A stretch of DNA of 64,000 nt, from NCBI RefSeq assembly GCF_006384975.1, contig NZ_CP021645.1, positions 4,740,001-4,804,000 of the forward strand, read 5' to 3'. Under the pieces are notes generated by a model that saw only the letters and a list, made by a program, of their open reading frames with translations, was not told the DNA's origin and ran no database searches. The translations under genes were made by a program, and so were the position numbers. How positions within the stretch are numbered: the stretch's first letter is position 1; every line of letters starts with the position of its first letter. Positions 26,631-35,394 of this stretch are shown here, in pieces. The DNA comes from Pseudomonas oryzihabitans (GTDB lineage: Bacteria; Pseudomonadota; Gammaproteobacteria; Pseudomonadales; Pseudomonadaceae).

Positions 26631-28544
26631 TCACTCGCCCTTGAAGGCGGCGGCGATGCTGGGTTCGCTGTCGCCAGCGACTTCCGGTACGCGAGCCAGG
26701 GCGCGATTGAGGGCGCCGCAGGCTTCCAGGCCGCTGGCGCGGGCGATGGCTTCGGCCACGGCGCTGCCGGGGATGGTCTCGTCGCGCAGCAGCTGGTCGG
26801 TGATGTCGTCCAGCGCCGGCTTGAGCTCGGTGATCAGCGCCAGGCAGCGATGATCCAGGCTGTGCAGCAGCTGATCGGCGGCGGCGATGCTGGGGCCGGC
26901 GTCGAAGTCGATGCCGGCATCGCGCAGGGCCTGCAGGCTGAGCAGCGAACCGCTCGGGCCCATGCCCAGGGAGGCGACCATGGACAGTGCCAGCTTGGAG
27001 GCTTCCTGCAGGTCCTGGGCGGCGCCCGAGGAGACCTCGTTGAAGTACAGCTGCTCGGCGCAGCGGCCGGCCAGCAGCATCTGGATGCGGCCTTCGAGTT
27101 CCGACTTCAGGTGCAGGCGCTTGTCTTCGGTGGGGGTGATCAGGGTGACGCCCAAGGCCTGGCCACGGGGCAGCAGGGTGACCTTTTCCACCCGGCCGAC
27201 GTTGAGCACCGCGGCGACCAGGGCATGACCAGCTTCGTGCACGGCGATGCGGGTGCGCTCGGCCGAACCCAGCGGGGTGACGCCGACCGGTTGCTCGCCG
27301 ATGCGACAGGTCTCGATGGCCTCGACGAAGTGGGCCATGGTCACGGCACTGGCGTTCTCGCGAGCGGCCAGCAGGGCAGCGTGGTTGCTGATGTAGGCGA
27401 TGGCCGCCGGGGTCAGGCCCACGGTGCCGCGGGAGAGGGCGGCCAGGTCCAGTTCGCCCTGGCAGGGCAGCTTGCCGGCATAGAGTTCGAACAGCGCGCG
27501 GCGGTCTTCCAGGCTCGGCAGCGGCACGGCGATGGTGCGGTCGAAGCGGCCTTCGCGGCGCAGCGCCGGGTCCAGCGAGTCGGCGAAGTTGGTGGCGCCC
27601 AGTACCAGTACGCCACTGGTGCCGTCGAAGCCGTCCAGCTCGGTGAGGAACTGGTTGATGATGCGGTTGGCCTCGGCATCGCTGGAGCGCGACTGCTCGG
27701 CGCGGCGGCCGATGCCGTCGATCTCGTCGATGAAGATGATGCAGGGCGCCTTCTTGCGCGCGGTACGGAACAGCGCCTTGACCTTCTGGATGCCAACGCC
27801 GAAGAACATCGAGGAGAAATCGCTACCGGTCACCTGGATGAAGTGGGCGTTGCACTCGGTGGCCAGCGCCTTGGCCAACTGGGTCTTGCCGGTACCCGGT
27901 TCGCCGGTCAGCAGCACACCCTTGGGCGGACGAGCGCCGAGGGCGGCGAAGGCCTTGGGATTGCGCAGGCAGGTGGTGACGTCTTCCAGGGCCCGCTTGG
28001 CCTCGGCCGCGCCGACCACGTCCTTGAAGGAGATGCCAGTGCCCTTGCGATGCAGCTTGAAAGGGCTGGCGAAGCGCATGGCCAGGGGCACGGCGAGCAA
28101 CAGCAGGAGCAGATAGCCCGGCAGGTTGATCAGCAGGGTATCCAACCAGGGATGGCGCTGACCAGCCTCGTTCCAGATGGCCACCGGAAATTGCGGCTCG
28201 CCCTGGGCGGCGTAGTCGGCCAGCAGCAGGTTGGCGATACGACCGCCGTTGTCCGTCACGGCATAGTGCTCGCCACGGGCGGTATCTATGTAGAGGGTGT
28301 GATCACCGATCACGGCGCCGCTGATGGCCTTGGCGCGCAGATCGGCCAGCAGCACGGAAAGGTCACGTGGCTGCTGGGTCCAGTGTTCGGGGGCCTGTTG
28401 CACGCTGGCGAGCATGGCGGTGGCGGTCGGTGCCGGTGTGGTGGGCTTGAGCCACAGCCAGCCGGCCAAGCTGGTGACGGTGACAAGGGCGAGAGCACCA
28501 GCGATGAACCGGCGCGGATACTTGGCAAAGACGGACTTCTTCAT
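26631..28544 (-). CDS. FtsH-family AAA+ zinc metalloprotease (paralogue)
   Basis: A 637-residue membrane protease. An N-terminal helix (about 12-32), a periplasmic segment and a second helix (141-156) precede the AAA domain with Walker A GEPGTGKT (214-221), Walker B IFIDEID (270-276) and arginine fingers in RREGRFDR (329-336). The peptidase site is HEAGH (436-440) with the downstream acidic ligand in GAAQDLQEAS. The pore loop reads MFFGVG instead of the usual MFVGVG. The sequence is clearly divergent from housekeeping FtsH (normally in the rrmJ-ftsH-folP cluster), so this is likely an accessory quality-control protease, comparable to the extra FtsH copies linked to stress tolerance in some P. 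aeruginosa. Confidence 0.9.
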   Translation of the reverse strand: MKKSVFAKYPRRFIAGALALVTVTSLAGWLWLKPTTPAPTATAMLASVQQAPEHWTQQPRDLSVLLADLRAKAISGAVIGDHTLYIDTARGEHYAVTDNGGRIANLLLADYAAQGEPQFPVAIWNEAGQRHPWLDTLLINLPGYLLLLLLAVPLAMRFASPFKLHRKGTGISFKDVVGAAEAKRALEDVTTCLRNPKAFAALGARPPKGVLLTGEPGTGKTQLAKALATECNAHFIQVTGSDFSSMFFGVGIQKVKALFRTARKKAPCIIFIDEIDGIGRRAEQSRSSDAEANRIINQFLTELDGFDGTSGVLVLGATNFADSLDPALRREGRFDRTIAVPLPSLEDRRALFELYAGKLPCQGELDLAALSRGTVGLTPAAIAYISNHAALLAARENASAVTMAHFVEAIETCRIGEQPVGVTPLGSAERTRIAVHEAGHALVAAVLNVGRVEKVTLLPRGQALGVTLITPTEDKRLHLKSELEGRIQMLLAGRCAEQLYFNEVSSGAAQDLQEASKLALSMVASLGMGPSGSLLSLQALRDAGIDFDAGPSIAAADQLLHSLDHRCLALITELKPALDDITDQLLRDETIPGSAVAEAIARASGLEACGALNRALARVPEVAGDSEPSIAAAFKGE

Positions 28545-28741
28545 TCACATACCGTTAGGGTCGGAGCGACAGCGGACGCGGACTCCCGGATTATCGGCCT
28601 GTGGCGGCGGGGGTGAACCTCGGTTCGGCGGAAAACGATGAGTGGACTCACCATCCGTCGAGTATCGTCACACTTTCGGCCTTTGCCGCGGTCCGCAAGG
28701 CCTGGTTGTTTTGCGCCAGATTTCAAGGAGTAGACCACGCC

Positions 28742-29518
28742 ATGCCCGAATGCCTGGATTGCCGACAGGGCCTGCCGGTACTACCGGAGGCCTTGCTCGA
28801 ACGCCTGAGAGCCGCCGACGAAGTGCTGGTGCTGACCGGTGCCGGGGTTTCGGCGGAGAGTGGCATCGCCACCTTTCGCGAGGCGCTCACCGGGCTCTGG
28901 GCACGCTTCGATCCCGCCGAACTGGCTACGTCCGAGGCCTTCAGCGAAGATCCGGCGCGAGTCTGGAGCTGGTACGAGTGGCGCCGCGCCCAGGTGCTCG
29001 CGGCCCAGCCCAATCCGGCCCATCGGGCGCTGGGGGAGTGGGCACTTCGCCACGGGCGACTGCGGCTGGTCACCCAGAATGTCGACGATCTGCACGAGCG
29101 GGCCGGCAGCCGCGATGTCATCCATCTGCACGGTAGCCTGCATGCGCCGCGCTGCTTCGAGTGCGCGCGGCCGCTGGACGCACCGCCACTCCCAGATGCT
29201 GTCGAGGCGCGACTGGTGGCGCCGCCTGCCTGTCCTGACTGCGGCGGCCTGGCTCGTCCCGGGGTGGTCTGGTTCGGTGAGTCCCTGCCCAGCGAGGCCC
29301 TGGCCAGCGCCTGGGCCCTGGCGGAGCGCTGCGACCTGTGCCTGGTGATAGGCACCTCAGGACTGGTGCAGCCGGCGGCCAGCCTGCCGGAGGTGGCGCG
29401 TCAGCAGGGCGCGACGGTGGTGCGCATCGATCCGCAACCAGCGGCGGACTTTCGTGATGACTGGCAGCTGCTGGGCGCCGCGGGAGTGATCCTACCCGCG
29501 CTGCTCAGGCAGCTCTGA
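28742..29518 (+). CDS. NAD-dependent protein deacylase, sirtuin (CobB-like)
   Basis: A 258-residue Sir2-family enzyme that removes acyl groups from lysines using NAD. Motifs: TGAGVSAESGIATFRE (32-47), TQNVDDLHERAG (111-122) and the catalytic histidine in LHGSLH (129-134). A zinc ribbon is made by CFEC (138-141) and CPDC (164-167). The YEWR motif (78-81) is the YxxR signature of class III sirtuins that accept succinyl or malonyl groups, as in SIRT5 and E. coli CobB. The ATG at 28742 is chosen because the upstream residues do not match the family. The gene is divergent from the FtsH paralogue. Confidence 0.92.
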   Translation: MPECLDCRQGLPVLPEALLERLRAADEVLVLTGAGVSAESGIATFREALTGLWARFDPAELATSEAFSEDPARVWSWYEWRRAQVLAAQPNPAHRALGEWALRHGRLRLVTQNVDDLHERAGSRDVIHLHGSLHAPRCFECARPLDAPPLPDAVEARLVAPPACPDCGGLARPGVVWFGESLPSEALASAWALAERCDLCLVIGTSGLVQPAASLPEVARQQGATVVRIDPQPAADFRDDWQLLGAAGVILPALLRQL

Positions 29519-29535
29519 TTGGCGGCTCCGGTGAA

Positions 29536-30303
29536 CTAGTGCAGCGCCTGGCCGCCAGTGCCCAGCGCATCCAGGGTGCGCTTGAGCGCGGTGTAGGCCT
29601 GGCGCTGGTCAGCGTCTTCGGTGAGCAGGCCATCGAACAGGGTGGCGACCAGCGCCGGATCCTGGGCCACGAAGCGGTCGATGAGCACATCGTTGTCCTG
29701 GCGGCCGGCGGTGATCAGCAGCACGGCGAGCTGGGCGACATAGCGCGCCGCCAGCGGATAGGCCTTGAGGAAGACCTTGAAGGGCGCATCGGCCAGGCCG
29801 GGGGCGAAACCCTTGGCGAGGCCCTGCTGCGCGGCGGCGATGGCCTGGCGGACGGCGTCCTGCCAGTTGCCAGCGGTCACCGCCCCGGCCGGCAAGGCAC
29901 GGCGCATCTGGCCGAGCAGGCTGTTGAGGAAGATCCGCCGGTTGGCCTGGTAGTCATGATCGGTATCGAGCAGTTCGCTGCGGATCCGGTTGAGTACCCG
30001 ATCGTCCTCGGCATCGGCGGTTACCGCCTGCTTGAACGCCAGGGTCAGCTCACGATCCAGCAAGCCGGGCTTGCGGCCTTCCAGTTCGGCTTGCAGCAAT
30101 GGACCGCTGGAGTCGGCGAAGAAGAAACGCTCGGCATGGGGCGCCAGGCGCTCACGCAGGCGCGGCCAGAGCTCCGCCGCGAACAGCTGTTCGGCCGTAC
30201 CGCCAGAGACGATGACGCGGTGTTGCGGCGCCTCGGCCAGGTAATCGAACAGGGCGGGGGTATCGAGCGCGGTGCGATCGACGATGAGATAACGGTGCTT
30301 CAC
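29536..30303 (-). CDS. Conserved-type protein, unknown function
   Basis: A 255-residue soluble protein (KHRYLIVDRTALDTPALFDY, LLDTDHDYQANRRIFLNSLL, APFKVFLKAYPLAARYVAQL). The N-terminus predicts an alternating beta/alpha pattern, and the C-terminal half is helical. I recognise no domain or catalytic motif. It lies 17 bases from the convergent sirtuin gene. The start MKHRYLIVD at 30303 has AGGAGTT upstream, a good ribosome site. Confidence 0.75.
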   Translation of the reverse strand: MKHRYLIVDRTALDTPALFDYLAEAPQHRVIVSGGTAEQLFAAELWPRLRERLAPHAERFFFADSSGPLLQAELEGRKPGLLDRELTLAFKQAVTADAEDDRVLNRIRSELLDTDHDYQANRRIFLNSLLGQMRRALPAGAVTAGNWQDAVRQAIAAAQQGLAKGFAPGLADAPFKVFLKAYPLAARYVAQLAVLLITAGRQDNDVLIDRFVAQDPALVATLFDGLLTEDADQRQAYTALKRTLDALGTGGQALH

Positions 30304-30453
30304 GGCAACTCCTGAACACGACGGCCGGACCTCTCGGGGTACGGCGGGATGCTGATTAGTCTATAGGAAGGCGGGAACGCTTGGCCCGGCCTTTGGCCTA
30401 ATCAGCCAGGGGCAGCCCGCGACCCCTTCCTTTCGCGGCAGGAGGACACCAAG

Positions 30454-30720
30454 ATGCGCAAGACTTCCCCGATCCTCGCCTTGGGCGCCACGCTGGCGAT
30501 CCTGGCCGGCCCGAGCCTGGCCGCCGGCAACAACGATGCCGGCGTCACCGGCAATGGCATCGGCGCGCCCGGCAGCTCCAACACCAGCAATCGCGACAGC
30601 GCGGACGATACCTCCACCGCCACGCCCTCGACCCAGAACAAGACCGGCAAGTCCGCCGCCACCAAGACTCAGACTGGCAAAGCCCAGGGCGAAAAGCAGA
30701 AGCCCGTGCTCAACGACTGA
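30454..30720 (+). CDS. Small secreted low-complexity protein
   Basis: An 88-residue protein with a signal peptide (MRKTSPILALGATLAILAGP, cleavage likely after SLA-A). The mature part is rich in Ser, Thr, Asn, Gly and Lys (NDAGVTGNGIGAPGSSNTSN), without cysteines, and is probably disordered in the periplasm. The ribosome site GGAGGA precedes the ATG. No family is recognised. A strong terminator follows, so it forms its own short transcript. Confidence 0.75.
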   Translation: MRKTSPILALGATLAILAGPSLAAGNNDAGVTGNGIGAPGSSNTSNRDSADDTSTATPSTQNKTGKSAATKTQTGKAQGEKQKPVLND

Positions 30721-30727
30721 CGGACAT

Positions 30728-30756
30728 GAAAAAGGCGCCTCGCGGGGCGCCTTTTC
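30728..30756. terminator. Intrinsic terminator
   Basis: AAAAAGGCGCC / GGCGCCTTTT stem around a short CG-rich loop, eight bases after the stop of the small secreted protein. The symmetric A and T runs let it also serve the convergent gene ending at 30774. Confidence 0.88.
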
Positions 30757-30773
30757 GCTCAACAGCAGAGGAC

Positions 30774-31058
30774 TCAGGATATTGCGCGGGTGTAGCGCAC
30801 CTGCCAATCGAGCCGTTCGTGAGTGGCGCGCTCGATACGTGCACGGCTGTCGCAGATGAAGGCTTCCAACAACGAGTTGTCCAGCAAATCGACGCGGGCG
30901 ATGCGGCGTTGCAAGAGCGCCGTGCCGTTGGGGGCATAGACCTCGACGTTGAAAGTCGCCGGGTCCTGGGCGGTCATGGCGCACAGCATCGGTTGGAAGG
31001 CGCCCTTGATGATGGTGTTCGCATCCGTGAACTTCAGTGGCTCGGCCATCTCACTCAC
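30774..31058 (-). CDS. Small protein, unknown function
   Basis: A 94-residue soluble protein (TIIKGAFQPMLCAMTAQDPA, TFNVEVYAPNGTALLQRRIA, LLDNSLLEAFICDSRARIER). The layout, a helix then beta strands then a helix, recalls the small pseudomonad families DUF1652 and DUF3509, but I cannot assign it with certainty. It lies alone on the - strand between two terminable units. A start at the fourth residue (MAEPLKF) is also possible. Confidence 0.68.
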   Translation of the reverse strand: MSEMAEPLKFTDANTIIKGAFQPMLCAMTAQDPATFNVEVYAPNGTALLQRRIARVDLLDNSLLEAFICDSRARIERATHERLDWQVRYTRAIS

Positions 31059-31173
31059 TCCTGTCAGCTATACAGCTTCGACCGATTTTCGTGGCAGGCG
31101 TTCGCTTTTGACCAGAACCGGCTGGCAGATTTGTGATGCAAACGGTGGCCTTTCCCGGCGCTGGGACAACCGG

Positions 31174-31989
31174 TCAGTTGATCAGCATGCCAAAGGCCTT
31201 GTCGGCCTCGATGATTTCCGGCAGCTCACCGAGCAAGGCATCCAGATCCACATCGTTGAGCAGGGGGTTTGCCAGAGCCGCCTTGGCTTGCTCGTTGATG
31301 CCACCATGGCGACGCAGGACAAAGGACACCAGCCTGGCCTGGGCGACCAGGCGCGCCATGGTGGCATCGTCCGGAGCATCTTGCGGATGCAACTGGTAGG
31401 CAATGGCATGCTGGATCACCAGGGGCAACTGCCAGCGCCGTGCCAACTCCGCGCCCACCTCCGGATAGCCGAAGCCGATGGCGTCCTGCTGGGTAGCCAG
31501 GTGCAGCGTACGCTGTTCGGCGTCGATCCGTGCGGCGATGTCGGGCGCCGTCGTCTTGATCAGCAATTCGCCGATGCTATGCAACATACCGCAGGTGAAG
31601 GCGGTTTCCGCATCGGCGCCGGTCTGCCGGGCGATAACGCGGCAGATGCTGGCGACATCGAAGCTGTGTTGCCAGAAATCCCGTGGATCGAACGACGGAC
31701 TGCTGCGAAAGGCCGCGGTCACCGCCGAGGCCAGCACCAAGGTGCGCAAGGCGTCGAAGCCCAGGCGAATGGCGGCGCCTTCGATGCTGGTCGATGGCCG
31801 CACCCCACGAAAGCGCACTGAGTTGGCCAGGCGCAGCACCTTGGCGGAGAGTACCGGATCGAGGGACAGATTGCGCGCGACGCCTTCAATGGTGCTGTCG
31901 GGATCGTCGAATTGCTGGATGAGCTCCTGCGCTACCTTGGGAATGCTGGGAAGGGTATGCAGGTGATCGAACAGAGCATCGATTTCCAT
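31174..31989 (-). CDS. HDOD domain protein
   Basis: A 271-residue protein made of an HDOD domain, a non-catalytic HD-like signalling domain. Typical parts are LFDHLHTLPSIPKVAQELIQ, LSLDPVLSAKVLRLANS and the AAFTCGMLH-like FTCGMLHSIGELLI. HDOD proteins act in bacterial signal transduction, often linked to cyclic-di-GMP or chemotaxis networks. Two diguanylate cyclase genes follow in the region, so a signalling neighbourhood is likely. It is divergent from the first cyclase gene, with 339 bases between them. Confidence 0.9.
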   Translation of the reverse strand: MEIDALFDHLHTLPSIPKVAQELIQQFDDPDSTIEGVARNLSLDPVLSAKVLRLANSVRFRGVRPSTSIEGAAIRLGFDALRTLVLASAVTAAFRSSPSFDPRDFWQHSFDVASICRVIARQTGADAETAFTCGMLHSIGELLIKTTAPDIAARIDAEQRTLHLATQQDAIGFGYPEVGAELARRWQLPLVIQHAIAYQLHPQDAPDDATMARLVAQARLVSFVLRRHGGINEQAKAALANPLLNDVDLDALLGELPEIIEADKAFGMLIN

Positions 31990-32328
31990 GGGAGCGCCTG
32001 GTTTGTTCTATACCGGTAGAGGAACGCTTGAAGAAGGATCAAGGCGGCGAGCGTGCAGCCCGTATACCGACAAGCCTAGTCGCATCCTCGGCCAAGAAGC
32101 TTAACGGGCGCCATAAATACCTTCGCCAAACGAACTGACCGAAGGCGTCATTTTGCCGCCGTTCGTCAGGTGCAGGACTCGGTGAACGTTGTCTTAGCAG
32201 AAGGTAAAAAAGGCGGGGCCAGGCCAAGGTGCTGGCCAGAAGGCTCTGCAGGCCAGCCGATGAGCGGCGGCGAATGGATGTTCACGTAAGATGTCATTTT
32301 GCCACTGAATTTGGCGGTCGAGTTTTCC
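31990..32328. other. Intergenic region between HDOD and diguanylate cyclase genes
   Basis: No gene is supported here. The motif GTCATTTTGCC occurs twice, about 145 bases apart (32148-32158 and 32293-32303), the second just before the cyclase start. An inverted repeat of CTGGCC/GGCCAG type occurs near 32220-32255. Promoters for both divergent genes should lie here but none is convincing. Confidence 0.4.
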
Positions 32329-33348
32329 ATGGTTTATCAGACGCATATTCGCCAGATGTTGCAGTTGCCGAACGTCCTGGCGCAATGCACCGGAATTCTT
32401 GGCTGGTTGAGCAGCGTGCTGATCAATCCGTTCCTCACCGACGGCCTGGACGGTGGGGGCTGGCTGGCGTTCGCCGGCATGGCGGGCTCCTGCCTGGCCA
32501 TGACCACGGCCAGACGCTTCGCGGTCTGGCGGCTGTTCGCACTGGTGTTCGTGTTGTTCGAAGCCCTGGCCTTTCGCTTTCAGATCTTGGGCATGGGGCC
32601 AGCGGGCCATGATTGGATGATTCCCTTGGCCATCGTCATCACCCTGGGCTCGACCATTCTGTTCTCCCATGTGCTCGACTATGGCATCGCCGCGGGAGCG
32701 GTCTGGCTGATCCTGTTCCATGGGCAACTGGAGGCCATCGGCACGGAGACATTGCCCTTGCTGGTGGTGATGATGGTGTGCGGCATGGTGCTCGGTCTGC
32801 TGCTCAACGCTACCTTCGTGCGCATCGTCGCCAGCACCCTGGAGCTCAAGGAAGGCTATCGTCTGCAGGCGGAAACCGATTCCCTGACCGGGATCAGCAA
32901 TCGCCGTGCGCTGATGCTGGATCTGGAGCAGGTGTGTCGAGATGGCTCGTCGTCCTGGCACTTTGTCATGCTCGACATCGATGACTTCAAGCGTATCAAT
33001 GATCGTTTCGGCCATGATGTGGGGGATCTGGTGCTGCGCGAGGCGGCCGGCACCCTGGCCAGGCACTTTCCCGAGGGCCGCTTCGGCCGCTTGGGCGGTG
33101 AGGAGTTCGGGGTACTGCTCAAGACCGATGACGAGCGAGAGCTGATCGAGCGGCTGCAGGCGCTGCTCGACGACATCCGCAGCAATACCCAGGCCGGTAC
33201 CTGTTTTTCCTTCAGTGCCGGTGTGGCGCGCTTCATTCCCGGCTACCAGCCCGCGGATCTGCTCAAGCAGGCCGATGGGGAACTCTATCAAGCCAAGCGC
33301 GCGGGCAAGGACCGGGTGTATTACCGCGGCGGAATGATCTGCGGCTAG
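32329..33348 (+). CDS. Diguanylate cyclase, membrane-anchored GGDEF protein
   Basis: A 339-residue protein with about six N-terminal membrane segments (MASE-like sensor) and a C-terminal GGDEF domain that makes cyclic-di-GMP from two GTP. The substrate loop is GGEEF within RFGRLGGEEFGVLL, and DSLTGISNRRAL starts the domain. The inhibitory RxxD site five residues before GGEEF is missing, so product inhibition may be absent. The ATG at 32329 is chosen; a TTG at 32299 would add ten residues. It converges on the second, interrupted cyclase gene. Confidence 0.9.
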   Translation: MVYQTHIRQMLQLPNVLAQCTGILGWLSSVLINPFLTDGLDGGGWLAFAGMAGSCLAMTTARRFAVWRLFALVFVLFEALAFRFQILGMGPAGHDWMIPLAIVITLGSTILFSHVLDYGIAAGAVWLILFHGQLEAIGTETLPLLVVMMVCGMVLGLLLNATFVRIVASTLELKEGYRLQAETDSLTGISNRRALMLDLEQVCRDGSSSWHFVMLDIDDFKRINDRFGHDVGDLVLREAAGTLARHFPEGRFGRLGGEEFGVLLKTDDERELIERLQALLDDIRSNTQAGTCFSFSAGVARFIPGYQPADLLKQADGELYQAKRAGKDRVYYRGGMICG

Positions 33349-33398
33349 CGGGAAAGGTGCCTGGGACCGCTCGGTGCCGGTCAGGCCATCCGGGAGAC

Positions 33399-34922
33399 TC
33401 AGCAGGGACAGAGGGGCGGATGGATACGATTGCGGCCCAGGTGCTTGGCGGTATAGAGGGCATCATCGGCGCTGGTCAGCAGCGCGGCCGCGAGAGGCTG
33501 CATCTGGCCGGGCAGGTGAACCGCGAAGCCGAGGCTGACGGTGATACGGTCGAACGTACTGCCGGTATGGGGCAAATCCAGGGTGCGCAGGTGCTCCTGG
33601 ATCACGCAGGCTACGCCAAAGGCGCCTACTTCGTCGCAGTTGGGTAGCAGCAGCGCCATTTCCTCGCCGCCGTAGCGCACCGCGAGGTCACCGGGCCGCC
33701 GCGCCGCTGCGGCTACCACCCCGGCGACCGCCTGTAGGCAGCGATCACCCTCGGGGTGACCATAGTGGTCGTTGTAGGCCTTGAAGTAATCGATGTCGAG
33801 CATCAACAGGCTGAGCGGCTGCCCCGTGCGTTGCGCCCGGGCCAGCTCAGCCGGCAGCAGGGTGTCGAAATGACGACGGTTGGCCAGCCCGGTCAGGCTG
33901 TCCTTGAGTGTCAGTACCTGCAGATTGTCGTGGGCAAGGCGCAGTGCCGCTTCGTGGCGGATGCTCATGCGGATCTCCCGCAGCAGGCTGAAGCCGAAGA
34001 TCAGCATGCCGAGGATGAGAATGCCAACCACCACGACAGAGCGGAGCATGCCCTGGCGCCAGCTCGCCAGGATGGCGCTCTCGGAGATTCCCGCCAGAGC
34101 GAACAGCGGGGCACTGTCCAGGTGTTGAAAGGCGTATAGCCGGTTCTGGCCGTCGATCAAACTGCGCGCCATGGCCGTGCCGCTGGCGCCCTTGGAAACA
34201 TGCTGACGGTACAGTTCGCCAGTGGCGAGACTCAGGCCTATGTGTTCGAAGGGACGTCGTACGACCAAGGCGCCGTCGTTCATGACGAGGGCGATGGCGC
34301 CGCGATTGTCCAGCTGGAAGCGCGCATAGTAGTCGACGAAGTAGCTCAGCCTGATGGTCGCGAGGACCACGCCGGCGAACCGGCCTTCGGCGTCGTCCAG
34401 ACGGCGAGACACGGGAATGACCAGTTCGCCCGTGCTGCGGCTGTTGATGACGGCTCCGACGTGCATCACGTCTTCCATGTGGTGCTGGTGGAACTTGAAG
34501 TAGTCCCGGTCGGCGTTGTCGGTGCGGGGCGGCGTGCTGGTCTTGTCGGTCACCAGCCAATTGCCGGCGTGATCATAGACGAACAGGCCGTGCAGTTGCG
34601 GAAGCAAGGCGACTTGCTGCTTGAGCAGGCGCTGTAGGCGCGGGCGGTCGAGCTGTTCCTGCGGTTGGTTTTCCAGCACGTCCCGCACACTCACCATCAG
34701 CAGGTCGGCCTCCCGGAAGGCATCGTTGGCATGCTGGGCGGCAGCCAGGGTGATATTGCTGACATCGCTGAGCGCGTTGTCGAAAGCGTTCTGGTAGCTA
34801 CGCCAGACTTGTCAGGCCTCCAGCGCGAACACGACCGCCACGGCGCACACCAGCAGCGCCAGTGCGCGCCGCCGGGTCGCCGGAGTATGAGTGGGAACAG
34901 GAGTGCCTGGGCCCTCGGCCAT
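33399..34922 (-). pseudogene. Diguanylate cyclase with Cache-type sensor, interrupted by in-frame TGA
   Basis: The frame starts at an ATG at 34922 (MAEGPGTPVPTHTPATRRRA), encodes a first membrane helix (LALLVCAVAVVFALEA), and then meets TGA at 34812-34814. Downstream the same frame continues unbroken for another 470 codons: SYQNAFDNALSDVSNITLAA, a Cache-like periplasmic sensor, a second helix (VVVVGILILGMLIFGFSLL) and a GGDEF domain with RPGD inhibitory site and GGEEM in place of GGEEF. An ATG at 34697 could restart a 432-residue protein lacking the first helix, which would leave the sensor on the wrong side of the membrane. Likely a recent nonsense mutation or a sequence error. Confidence 0.78.
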
Positions 34923-35121
34923 GGTGAGCGGATTCCTGGTCAGCAGAAAGATGGAGACGCCAGCGCAAGCGCCGAGGGGCGTGTCGATACCTCGAACGCG
35001 TCGACGCTTTCATCGGAATCTTGGCGTGGCGATGAATCCTCGCACAGAGGCTGCGGTCTGTACTCGAACAGTCGCCCATGGGGGCGACGACCCTATGTTA
35101 GACCCGACCAGGAGGTCAAAG

Positions 35122-35382
35122 ATGTCGCAGATCGCCGAACAGATTGTCGAAGACGCCATGCAGCGTATCGAGGCGAACGAACAGCAGCACGCCGCCGATC
35201 CCGTGCGTAATTTTTCCCTGACCTTGACCGACCCCGCGGAGATCCGCGTGGGCGCGGAAATCTATTTTCTCTTCGAACAGCGGCTCAAGGGCTTCTATCC
35301 CGATGCCCGGGTCGTGGTGCGCGGCCATGCCGCCGAGGGCTACAACATCACCGCCCAAGTTGAGCGTCGCCGCTCGGCCTGA
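35122..35382 (+). CDS. Small protein, unknown function
   Basis: An 86-residue soluble protein (MSQIAEQIVEDAMQRIEANE, then FSLTLTDPAEIRVGAEIYFL, FEQRLKGFYPDARVVVRGHA). A perfect AGGAGG lies seven bases before the ATG at 35122, so this start is well supported although the frame is open further upstream. The second half predicts beta-alpha-beta. No family is recognised. It is convergent with the AbrB permease gene, 12 bases away. Confidence 0.75.
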   Translation: MSQIAEQIVEDAMQRIEANEQQHAADPVRNFSLTLTDPAEIRVGAEIYFLFEQRLKGFYPDARVVVRGHAAEGYNITAQVERRRSA

Positions 35383-35394
35383 CCGCAGCTCCCA

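Noticed and set aside
26850..28616. 588-codon + strand frame opposite the FtsH-like gene
   Set aside because: Antisense shadow; the - strand frame has full FtsH motifs.
34798..35079. 93-codon - strand frame before the interrupted cyclase
   Set aside because: It is out of frame with the cyclase and has an arginine-rich, domain-less translation.
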